NCBI GenBank assembly: GCA_930367205.1
Contig: CAKNEZ010000002.1
Location: forward strand, 1,646,343 to 1,710,342
Direction of reading: 5' to 3'
DNA length: 64,000 bases
DNA from: Acanthosoma haemorrhoidale
Lineage: Eukaryota; Arthropoda; Insecta; Hemiptera; Acanthosomatidae
The translations under genes were made by a program, and so were the position numbers. This document shows positions 20,070-30,536 of the stretch, in pieces. Positions within the stretch are counted from its first letter, which is position 1. Each line of letters starts with the position of its first letter. The notes under the pieces are model-generated. The model did no database searches, was not told the DNA's origin, and saw only the letters and a list, made by a program, of their open reading frames with translations.

Positions 20070-22689
20070 TGACGTCAGTGAGTGTAGGGGGGGGAGCTAG
20101 TGTGGTGGGGGCCCATCCCGACTTCTTCTAGCCACCTGGTGGCCCGGCTATATAAGCAGTGGGAGTAGACCGGATTGCCATAACGAACCGGACCGTCACT
20201 TGGAACACTACTCTCTATTCTCTCTCTGCACTGGCTTTGCAACTTTATTGAAACCGTGGTCTTCTCATTGAACTACTTCTGCATCTTTCTCTCCTTACCT
20301 CGCTATCTTTTAGTCCGGCGTTGTCAGACCAGACCCCAAATTTTCCTATTGGGAATCTCTGCCTTCGTCTGGCTAAAACTAGCATCTCCTTAGGAGAGAC
20401 CTCTCCCTCGTGGACAATAGTAGCCCAGGCCCTACAAACTTACCTCGTAGCGTTTCCTACCAGTCTGCTTTTCTCCGGTTCACACTCGCATTTGGGATCC
20501 ACACGGTTTTTGCCTACCCTTAGAAACCGAGTTTGAATTCGTGGTCTTTCCGAGAGCACATAAACTACCTATAAACCTACCCTGTACCTCTTCTCCGGAA
20601 CATAGTGCTTTGTAGGGGCACACACGTTCTAAAGATCTTATAGAGTCAGATCTAAGTGAATTGAACCTGCCTGCCGATTAGGTTGGCATCCAGGGTGAAA
20701 GACCACAGGTTCCCCAGATTTATCTCTTATTGGGCTCTCGCCGGACGGCGGCTAAGAGGTTGTGGTGACCCTAGCCCACGGCGGGCGTCTCCTCCCCACC
20801 TTGGGGATCCTCAAATCCGATAACGCCCGACCAAGCTGAAGATATACATATTTAGTCATATTGTAGAATATATAGCTCGTAAAATTCTATTTAAACCAAG
20901 TTATTCAAATGGCAAACAACATCTCTGGCTCAACACATTCATGCAATTATCCATAGAAATTGAAGTAGCATAGCCTATAGATATACTGTGGATGCCTCGT
21001 TATTATAACTCCAAAAACTGGCCAGCAATCACGCCTCGAGTCAGCTCATCGTCACCTATTAAACCTCCATTCAGTCCGTACTGCTACTACATTGCATTAA
21101 GTTAGTCGCGGAGCCAGGGTTAGAGCTCTCTGCGAACACTGATTCAGTTTCGAATCATTATTGCCGCGTTTAAATTTCGGGAAATCCTAAAAATTTTTAT
21201 GATCTATTTTGGCAATTTTATTTTAGGATAGGAGGGGGCCGTTCTCATAGCGCAATTAAAAATATCTTTTTTAAATAACTTTAAAAATTATCTAATATTG
21301 AAGTATTCAAATATCTTGTAACTATATAAATGCATTGTTGAAAAGAAAATCTCCTAGCAATACAAAAAAAAATGAAATTAATTTAGCGTTTTGCTGGCCT
21401 TGGAGAAACTACGCCCATATGATTAGCAGAATATTCCTCGTAAAGACGTAATTTAATACACTACTCATATATGAATCCACGTTTATTGGCAATGCACGAA
21501 AAGAGCTGACTGTTGTTCCTCAATCCTACTGTATTATCAGATATTCCTTAGGATCGCTAAATTACTTAACATATTCAAACACAAATGCCTGCTTAAAACC
21601 CCCCTCCAGAATCCACAATACATTCTAACCGATAGGCCGCCTTAATTCGTTTAAGACTTTATGGAACATCCATGAGAAAAGCATTCCGAACCTCTACCCA
21701 AAGAGGATCGAAGATTAATTTAACAGTAGGGCTCAACAAGGTATCGGGTGGTTTGTTTATGGAAACCACCCTTTGCCTGTTGGGCGAAGCCTAAAAGGCA
21801 ACGAGTCCACGGTTGTGCCTCCTGGGCGGACATGGAAACCAACCGATATTACAAAAAGACTTATTTTTGAAAAGTTTTACATTTTATTTAAGTAAGGTGT
21901 AAGACTGTCTAAAACCTCAAAAAAATGTGCAACATATTGTTTCATTTTTTTATGAATCCTTTGAATTATATTCATTTTACGTACATAACTTTGGTTTCTT
22001 TCAATGATAGTAAGTATTATAACAAAGTAAAGGCTGGATCAATCAGAGGAAGTGATATATCTTCCGAAAATACTTAAAGAACATTAATATATTCAGTCCT
22101 CATTTGATATCTATACATTTGTTTTATTATTCATTAGTGATTTCTTCCTGGAATACATTTAATTTTTCTACCTAACGGGTCCTACAAATGTTGAGACGAC
22201 TAAAGGCCCAATGTAATTGAAGTATAGTCAAAGGACCCATAGATTGTTGTTGGCAACAAAAAAAGTGAGGAATTTGGGTCAGCTTAAAATTGCCCTTCGC
22301 CAGTAAGGCTTTAGCTATACTAAAACTAAATACATCGTAATATGAGTTGGCTATCTTTTCAATTCACAATTGGCTACAGTACATTACTAAGAAGTATGTT
22401 ACTGTGGTTTTCATTGAGCAACAGCAACATTGATAAGCAATTATTTATTATAAGCAATTATCTATTGCACGCAAACGTTTTTTTTTTGTCCCAGAGATCG
22501 ATTACATCACCTACATTCGATAATTCACTAACTGAAACTAAAAATTCGCAATCAACAAAAAAAAAGTCTTCATTGATTCTTTATCAGATTGTTGTGGCCA
22601 CCTCTTAATTATAAATAATTAAATGTTCCCCTCTTCTCTAATCATATTATACCTGTCTATGTTTCCATATTGGTTGTTAATAAAGATTA
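20070..22689 (+). repeat. tandem unit 3 (2,620 bp)
   Basis: The left part matches units 1-2 (CTG and TAG in the 89-codon position). The right end switches to the two-copy module type of unit 4, so it is a recombinant between two variants. Confidence 0.93.
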
Positions 22690-22778
22690 TGACGTCAGTG
22701 AGTGTCGGGGGGGGGGAGCTAGTGTGGTGGGGGCCCATCCCGACTTCTTCTAGCCACCTGGTGGCCCGGCTATATAAG
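22690..22778 (+). promoter_or_regulatory. conserved promoter-like block (reference unit 4)
   Basis: In order: perfect CRE palindrome TGACGTCA (22690-22697), a run of about 10 G, GTGTGGTGGGGGCCC, the palindrome GCCACCTGGTGGC (22753-22765) and TATATAAG (22771-22778). The CRE and TATATAAG were found unchanged in all 17 units, 79-82 bp apart; only G-run length varies. A TATA box downstream of a CREB/ATF-type site is a standard Pol II promoter layout. A start about 30 bp after the TATA box would fall in the GATTGCCATAACG region, upstream of a pyrimidine-rich leader. TATA starts in the other units lie about 80 bp past each CRE. Expression itself cannot be seen from the sequence. Confidence 0.6.
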
Positions 22779-23311
22779 CAGTGGGAGTAGACCGGATTGC
22801 CATAACGAACCGGACCGCCACTTGAAACACTACTCTCTATTCTCTCTCTGCACTGGCTTTGCAACTTTATTGAAACCGTGGTCTTCTCATTGAACTACTT
22901 CTGCATCTTTCTCTCCTTACCTCGATATCTTTTAGTCCGGCGTTGTCAGACCAGACCCCAAATTTTCCTATTGGGAATCTCTGCCTTCGTCTGGCTAAAA
23001 CTAGCATCTCCTTAGGAGAGACCTCTCCCTCGTGGACAATAGTTGCCCAGGCCCTACAAACTTACCTCGTAGCGTTTCCTACCAGTCTGCTTTTCTCCGG
23101 TTCACACTCGCATTTGGGATCCACACGGTTTTCGCCTACCCTTAGAAACCGAGTGTGAATTCGTGGTCATTCCGAGAGCACATAAACTACCTATAAACCT
23201 ACCCTGTACCTCTTCTCCGGAACATAGTGCTTTGTAGGGGCACACACGTTCTAAAGATCTTATAGAGTCAGATCTAAGTGAATTGATCCTGCCTGCCGAT
23301 TAGGTTGGCAG

Positions 23312-23457
23312 CCAGGGTGAAAGACCACAGGTTCCCCAGATTTATCTCTTATTGGGCGCTCGCCGGACGGCGGCTAAGAGGTTGTGGTGACCCTAGCCCA
23401 CGGCGGGCGTCTCCTCCCCACCTTGGGGATCCTCAAATCCGATAACGCCCGACCAAG
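23312..23457 (+). ncRNA. GC-rich self-complementary block A (reference unit 4)
   Basis: A GC-rich island in AT-rich surroundings, conserved in every unit. AGGGT (23314-23318) and ACCACA (23324-23329) pair with TGTGGT (23383-23388) and ACCCT (23390-23394), enclosing a CGCC-GGAC-GGCG hairpin. GGTTCCCCA also nearly pairs with TGGGGATCC further on, giving an alternative fold. It ends at the ATG of the 89-codon frame. The fold is inferred by eye. It could equally be an old 5' UTR of a mobile element. Confidence 0.4.
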
Positions 23458-23727
23458 ATGAAGATATACATATTTAGTCATATTGTAGAATATATAGCTC
23501 GTAAAATTCTATTTAAACCAAGTTATTCAAATGGCAAACAACATCTCTGGCTCAACACATTCATGCAATTATCCATAGAAATTGAAGTAGCATGGCCTAT
23601 AGATATACTGTGGATGCCTCGTTATTATAACTCCAAAAACTGGCCAGCAATCACGCCTCGAGTCAGCTCATCGTCACCTATTAAACCTCCATTCAGTCCG
23701 TACTGCTACTACATTGCATTAAGTTAG
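23458..23727 (+). CDS. doubtful 89-codon frame repeated in most units
   Basis: Starts in a favourable AAGATGA context right after block A and encodes MKIYIFSHIVEYIARKILF... with no recognised domain, signal peptide or motif. It is open in units 4-9, 12 and 14-17 and in the edge unit at 13534-13803. It is broken in units 1-3 (no ATG, TAG), 10-11 (2-bp deletion) and 13 (stop). Changes among open copies include Ile to Lys, Ser to Pro and Trp to Ser as well as silent ones, so there is no clear sign of protein-level selection. Probably not a gene. Confidence 0.15.
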   Translation: MKIYIFSHIVEYIARKILFKPSYSNGKQHLWLNTFMQLSIEIEVAWPIDILWMPRYYNSKNWPAITPRVSSSSPIKPPFSPYCYYIALS

Positions 23728-23805
23728 TCGCGGAGCCAGGGTTAGAGCTCTCTGCGAACACTGATTCAGTTTCGAATCATTATTGCCGCGTTTAAATTTC
23801 GGGAA

Positions 23806-23851
23806 ATCCTAAAAATTTTTATGATCTATATTGGCAATTTTATTTTAGGAT
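23806..23851 (+). repeat. 9-bp inverted repeat (reference unit 4)
   Basis: ATCCTAAAA (23806-23814) and TTTTAGGAT (23843-23851) are perfect complements separated by 28 bp of AT-rich sequence. Both arms are present in the units inspected, including the edge unit at 7813-8249. Confidence 0.6.
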
Positions 23852-24963
23852 AGGAGGGGGCCGTTCTCATAGCGCAATTAAAAATATCTTTTTTAAATAA
23901 CTTTAAAAATTATCTAATATTGAAGTATTCAAATATCTTGTAACTATATAAATGCATTGTTGAAAAGAAAATCTCCTAGCAATACAAAAAAAAATTAAAT
24001 TAATTTAGCGTTTCGCTGGCCTTGGAGAAACTACGCCCATATGATTAGCAGAATATTCCTCGTAAAGACGTAATTTAATACACTACTCATATATGAATCC
24101 ACGTTTATTGGCAATGCACGAAAAGAGCTGACTGTTGTTCCTTAATCCTACTCTATTATCAGATATTCCTTTGGATCGCTACATTACTTAACATATTCAA
24201 ACACAAATGCCTGCTTAAAACCCCCCTCCAGAATCCACAATACATTCTAACCGATAGGCCGCCTTAATTCGTTTAAGACTTTATGGAACATCCATGAGAA
24301 AAGCATTCCGAACCTCTACCCAAAGAGGATCGAAGATTAATTTAACAGTAGGGCTCAACAAGGTATCGGGTCGTTTGTTTATGGAAACCACCCTTTGCCT
24401 GTTGGGCGAAGCCTAAAAGGCAACGAGTCCACGGTTGTGCCTCCTGGGCGGACATGGAAACCAACCGATATTACAAAAAGACTTATTTTTGAAAAGTTTT
24501 ACATTTTATTTAAGTAAGGTGTAAGACTGTCTAAAACCTCAAAAAAATGTGCAACATATTGTTTCATTTTTTTATGAATCCTTTGAATTATATTCATTTT
24601 ACGTACATAACTTTGGTTTCTTTCAATGATAGTAAGTATTATAACAAAGTAAAGGCTGGATCAATCAGAGGAAGTGATATATCTTCCGAAAATACTTAAA
24701 GAACATTAATATATTCAATCCTCATTTGATATCTATACATTTGTTTTATTATTCATTAGTGATTTCTTCCTGGAATACATTTAATTTTTCTACCTAACGG
24801 GTCCTACAAATGTTGAGACGACTAAAGGCCCAATGTAATTGAAGTATAGTCAAAGGACCCATAGATTGTTGTTGGCAACAAAAAAAGTGAGGAATTTGGG
24901 TCAGCTTAAAATTGCCCTTCGCCAGTAAGGCTTTAGCTATACTAAAACTAAATACATCGTAAT

Positions 24964-25230
24964 ATGAGTTGGCTATCTTTTCAATTCACAATTGGCTACA
25001 GTACATTACTAAGAAGTATGTTACTGTGGTTTTCATTGAGCAACAGCAACATTGATAAGCAATTATTTATTATAAGCAATTATCTATTGCACGCAAACGT
25101 TTTTTTTTTGTCCCAGAGATCGATTACATCACCTACATTCGATAATTCACTAACTGAAACTAAAAATTCGCAATCAACAAAAAAAAAGTCTTCATTGATT
25201 CTTTATAAGATTGTTGTGGCCACCTCTTAA
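24964..25230 (+). CDS. doubtful 88-codon frame repeated in most units
   Basis: Encodes MSWLSFQFTIGYSTLLRS..., with no recognised family. The variable 18-bp module lies inside it and changes its length from 88 to 82 codons without breaking the frame. In units 14-16 the frame ends earlier (62 codons), in unit 13 the ATG is ATA, and in units 1-2 the three-copy module brings in a stop. It lies close to the poly(A) signal end of the unit. Most likely a chance frame. Confidence 0.12.
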   Translation: MSWLSFQFTIGYSTLLRSMLLWFSLSNSNIDKQLFIISNYLLHANVFFLSQRSITSPTFDNSLTETKNSQSTKKKSSLILYKIVVATS

Positions 25231-25300
25231 TTATAAATAATTAAATGTTCCCCTCTTCTCTAATCATATTATACCTGTCTATGTTTCCATATTGGTTGTT

Positions 25301-25306
25301 AATAAA
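25301..25306 (+). terminator. poly(A) signal at unit end (reference unit 4)
   Basis: AATAAA five bases before the next unit's CRE, present at the same place in all units. The following GTGAGTGTAG-G-run-AGCTAGTGTGG is GT/G-rich like a downstream element. Cleavage would fall within the next unit's promoter-like block. Confidence 0.5.
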
Positions 25307-25311
25307 GATTA

Positions 25312-27916
25312 TGACGTCAGTGAGTGTAGGGGGGGGGGAGCTAGTGTGGTGGGGGCCCATCCCGACTTCTTCTAGCCACCTGGTGGCCCGGCTATATAAG
25401 CAGTGGGAGTAGACCGGATTGCCATAACGAACCGGACCGCCACTTGAAACACTACTCTCTATTCTCTCTCTGCACTGGCTTTGCAACTTTATTGAAACCG
25501 TGGTCTTCTCATTGAACTACTTCTGCATCTTTCTCTCCTTACCTCGATATCTTTTAGTCCGGCGTTGTCAGACCAGACCCCAAATTTTCCTATTGGGAAT
25601 CTCTGCCTTCGTCTGGCTAAAACTAGCATCTCCTTAGGAGAGACCTCTCCCTCGTGGACAATAGTTGCCCAGGCCCTACAAACTTACCTCGTAGCGTTTC
25701 CTACCAGTCTGCTTTTCTCCGGTTCACACTCGCATTTGGGATCCACACGGTTTTCGCCTACCCTTAGAAACCGAGTGTGAATTCGTGGTCATTCCGAGAG
25801 CACATAAACTACCTATAAACCTACCCTGTACCTCTTCTCCGGAACATAGTGCTTTGTAGGGGCACACACGTTCTAAAGATCTTATAGAGTCAGATCTAAG
25901 TGAATTGATCCTGCCTGCCGATTAGGTTGGCAGCCAGGGTGAAAGACCACAGGTTCCCCAGATTTATCTCTTATTGGGCGCTCGCCGGACGGCGGCTAAG
26001 AGGTTGTGGTGACCCTAGCCCACGGCGGGCGTCTCCTCCCCACCTTGGGGATCCTCAAATCCGATAACGCCCGACCAAGATGAAGATATACATATTTAGT
26101 CATATTGTAGAATATATAGCTCGTAAAATTCTATTTAAACCAAGTTATTCAAATGGCAAACAACATCTCTGGCTCAACACATTCATGCAATTATCCATAG
26201 AAATTGAAGTAGCATGGCCTATAGATATACTGTGGATGCCTCGTTATTATAACTCCAAAAACTGGCCAGCAATCACGCCTCGAGTCAGCTCATCGTCACC
26301 TATTAAACCTCCATTCAGTCCGTACTGCTACTACATTGCATTAAGTTAGTCGCGGAGCCAGGGTTAGAGCTCTCTGCGAACACTGATTCAGTTTCGAATC
26401 ATTATTGCCGCGTTTAAATTTCGGGAAATCCTAAAAATTTTTATGATCTATATTGGCAATTTTATTTTAGGATAGGAGGGGGCCGTTCTCATAGCGCAAT
26501 TAAAAATATCTTTTTTAAATAACTTTAAAAATTATCTAATATTGAAGTATTCAAATATCTTGTAACTATATAAATGCATTGTTGAAAAGAAAATCTCCTA
26601 GCAATACAAAAAAAAAATTAAATTAATTTAGCGTTTCGCTGGCCTTGGAGAAACTACGCCCATATGATTAGCAGAATATTCCTCGTAAAGACGTAATTTA
26701 ATACACTACTCATATATGAATCCACGTTTATTGGCAATGCACGAAAAGAGCTGACTGTTGTTCCTTAATCCTACTCTATTATCAGATATTCCTTTGGATC
26801 GCTACATTACTTAACATATTCAAACACAAATGCCTGCTTAAAACCCCCCTCCAGAATCCACAATACATTCTAACCGATAGGCCGCCTTAATTCGTTTAAG
26901 ACTTTATGGAACATCCATGAGAAAAGCATTCCGAACCTCTACCCAAAGAGGATCGAAGATTAATTTAACAGTAGGGCTCAACAAGGTATCGGGTCGTTTG
27001 TTTATGGAAACCACCCTTTGCCTGTTGGGCGAAGCCTAAAAGGCAACGAGTCCACGGTTGTGCCTCCTGGGCGGACATGGAAACCAACCGATATTACAAA
27101 AAGACTTATTTTTGAAAAGTTTTACATTTTATTTAAGTAAGGTGTAAGACTGTCTAAAACCTCAAAAAAATGTGCAACATATTGTTTCATTTTTTTATGA
27201 ATCCTTTGAATTATATTCATTTTACGTACATAACTTTGGTTTCTTTCAATGATAGTAAGTATTATAACAAAGTAAAGGCTGGATCAATCAGAGGAAGTGA
27301 TATATCTTCCGAAAATACTTAAAGAACATTAATATATTCAGTCCTCATTTGATATCTATACATTTGTTTTATTATTCATTAGTGATTTCTTCCTGGAATA
27401 CATTTAATTTTTCTACCTAACGGGTCCTACAAATGTTGAGACGACTAAAGGCCCAATGTAATTGAAGTATAGTCAAAGGACCCATAGATTGTTGTTGGCA
27501 ACAAAAAAAGTGAGGAATTTGGGTCAGCTTAAAATTGCCCTTCGCCAGTAAGGCTTTAGCTATACTAAAACTAAATACATCGTAATATGAGTTGGCTATC
27601 TTTTCAATTCACAATTGGCTACAGTACATTACTAAGAAGTATGTTACTGTGGTTTTCATTGAGCAACAGCAACATTGATAAGCAATTATCCATTGCACGC
27701 AAACGTTTTTTTTTGTCCCAGAGATCGATTACATCACCTACATTCGATAATTCACTAACTGAAACTAAAAATTCGCAATCAACAAAAAAAAAGTCTTCAT
27801 TGATTCTTTATAAGATTGTTGTGGCCACCTCTTAATTATAAATAATTAAATGTTCCCCTCTTCTCGAATCATATTATACCTGTCTATGTTTCAATATTGG
27901 TTGTTAATAAAGATTA
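25312..27916 (+). repeat. tandem unit 5 (2,605 bp)
   Basis: The left part is like unit 4 (CGCCACTTGAAAC leader variant). The right end has a single 18-bp module and the TTTCAATATT variant, so it is the short form. Confidence 0.93.
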
Positions 27917-30536
27917 TGACGTCAGTGAGTGTAGGGGGGGGAGCTAGTGTGGTGGGGGCCCATCCCGACTTCTTCTAACCACCTGGTGGCCCGGCTATAT
28001 AAGCAGTGGAAGTAGACCGGATTGCCATAACGAACCGGACCGTCACTTGGAACACTACTCTCTATTCTCTCTCTGCACTGGCTTTGCAACTTTATTGAAA
28101 CCGTGGTCTTCTCATTGAACTACTTCTGCATCTTTCTCTCCTTACCTCGCTATCTTTTAGTCCGGCGTTGTCAGACCAGACCCCAAATTTTCCTATTGGG
28201 AATCTCTGCCTTCGTCTGGCTAAAACTAGCATCTCCTTAGGAGAGACCTCTCCCTCGTGGACAATAGTTGCCCAGGCCCTACAAACTTACCTCGTAGCGT
28301 TTCCTACCAGTCTGCTTTTCTCCGGTTCACACTCGCATTTGGGATCCACACGGTTTTCGCCTACCCTTAGAAACCGAGTGTGAATTCGTGGTCATTCCGA
28401 GAGCACATAAACTACCTATAAACCTACCCTGTACCTCTTCTCCGGAACATAGTGCTTTGTAGGGGCACACACGTTCTAAAGATCTTATAGAGTCAGATCT
28501 AAGTGAATTGATCCTGCCTGCCGATTAGGTTGGCAGCCAGGGTGAAAGACCACAGGTTCCCCAGATTTATCTCTTATTGGGCGCTCGCCGGACGGCGGCT
28601 AAGAGGTTGTGGTGACCCTAGCCCACGGCGGGCGTCTCCTCCCCACCTTGGGGATCCTCAAATCCGATAACGCCCGACCAAGATGAAGATATACATATTT
28701 AGTCATATTGTAGAATATATAGCTCGTAAAATTCTATTTAAACCAAGTTATTCAAATGGCAAACAACATCTCTGGCTCAACACATTCATGCAATTATCCA
28801 TAGAAATTGAAGTAGCATGGCCTATAGATATACTGTGGATGCCTCGTTATTATAACTCCAAAAACTGGCCAGCAATCACGCCTCGAGTCAGCTCATCGTC
28901 ACCTATTAAACCTCCATTCAGTCCGTACTGCTACTACATTGCATTAAGTTAGTCGCGGAGCCAGGGTTAGAGCTCTCTGCGAACACTGATTCAGTTTCGA
29001 ATCATTATTGCCGCGTTTAAATTTCGGGAAATCCTAAAAATTTTTATGATCTATATTGGCAATTTTATTTTAGGATAGGAGGGGGCCGTTCTCATAGCGC
29101 AATTAAAAATATCTTTTTTAAATAACTTTAAAAATTATCTAATATTGAAGTATTCAAATATCTTGTAACTATATAAATGCATTGTTGAAAAGAAAATCTC
29201 CTAGCAATACAAAAAAAAATTAAATTAATTTAGCGTTTCGCTGGCCTTGGAGAAACTACGCCCATATGATTAGCAGAATATTCCTCGTAAAGACGTAATT
29301 TAATACACTACTCATATATGAATCCACGTTTATTGGCAATGCACGAAAAGAGCTGACTGTTGTTCCTTAATCCTACTCTATTATCAGATATTCCTTTGGA
29401 TCGCTACATTACTTAACATATTCAAACACAAATGCCTGCTTAAAACCCCCCTCCAGAATCCACAATACATTCTAACCGATAGGCCGCCTTAATTCGTTTA
29501 AGACTTTATGGAACATCCATGAGAAAAGCATTCCGAACCTCTACCCAAAGAGGATCGAAGATTAATTTAACAGTAGGGCTCAACAAGGTATCGGGTCGTT
29601 TGTTTATGGAAACCACCCTTTGCCTGTTGGGCGAAGCCTAAAAGGCAACGATTCCACGGTTGTGCCTCCTGGGCGGACATGGAAACCAACCGATATTACA
29701 AAAAGACTTATTTTTGAAAAGTTTTACATTTTATTTAAGTAAGGTGTAAGACTGTCTAAAACCTCAAAAAAATGTGCAACATATTGTTTCATTTTTTTAT
29801 GAATCCTTTGAATTATATTCATTTTACGTACATAACTTTGGTTTCTTTCAATGATAGTAAGTATTATAACAATGTAAAGGCTGGATCAATCAGAGGAAGT
29901 GATATATCTTCCGAAAATACCTAAAGAACATTAATATATTCAATCCTCATTTGATATCTATACATTTGTTTTATTATTCATTAGTGATTTCTTCCTGGAA
30001 TACATTTAATTTTTCTACCTAACGGGTCCTACAAATGTTGAGACGACTAAAGGCCCAATGTAATTGAAGTATAGTCAAAGGACCCATAGATTGTTGTTGG
30101 CAACAAAAAAAGTGAGGAATTTGGGTCAGCTTAAAATTGCCCTTCGCCAGTAAGGCTTTAGCTATACTAAAACTAAATACATCGTAATATGAGTTGGCTA
30201 TCTTTTCAATTCACAATTGGCTACAGTACATTACTAAGAAGTATGTTACTGTGGTTTTCATTGAGCAACAGCAACATTGATAAGCAATTATTTATTATAA
30301 GCAATTATCTATTGCACGCAAACGTTTTTTTTTTGTCCCAGAGATCGATTACATCACCTACATTCGATAATTCACTAACTGAAACTAAAAATTCGCAATC
30401 AACAAAAAAAAAGTCTTCATTGATTCTTTATCAGATTGTTGTGGCCACCTCTTAATTATAAATAATTAAATGTTCCCCTCTTCTCTAATCATATTATACC
30501 TGTCTATGTTTCCATATTGGTTGTTAATAAAGATTA
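27917..30536 (+). repeat. tandem unit 6 (2,620 bp)
   Basis: It starts with the short-form leader type (AACCACCTGGTGG, CGTCACTTGGAAC) and ends with the two-copy module, the reciprocal of unit 5. Confidence 0.93.

Larger units (their letters stand above)
22690..25311 (+). repeat. tandem unit 4 (2,622 bp), reference unit
   Basis: Used below to place sub-features. The 89-codon frame is open (23458-23727) and the module is present twice. It carries the GGGTCGTTT variant that breaks one pair of the 9-bp hairpin. Confidence 0.93.

Noticed and set aside
22619..22864. Minus-strand 81-codon frame over the promoter block
   Set aside because: It overlaps the conserved CRE-TATA region on the opposite strand, shrinks to 66 codons or disappears with G-run length changes, and has no recognised motif.
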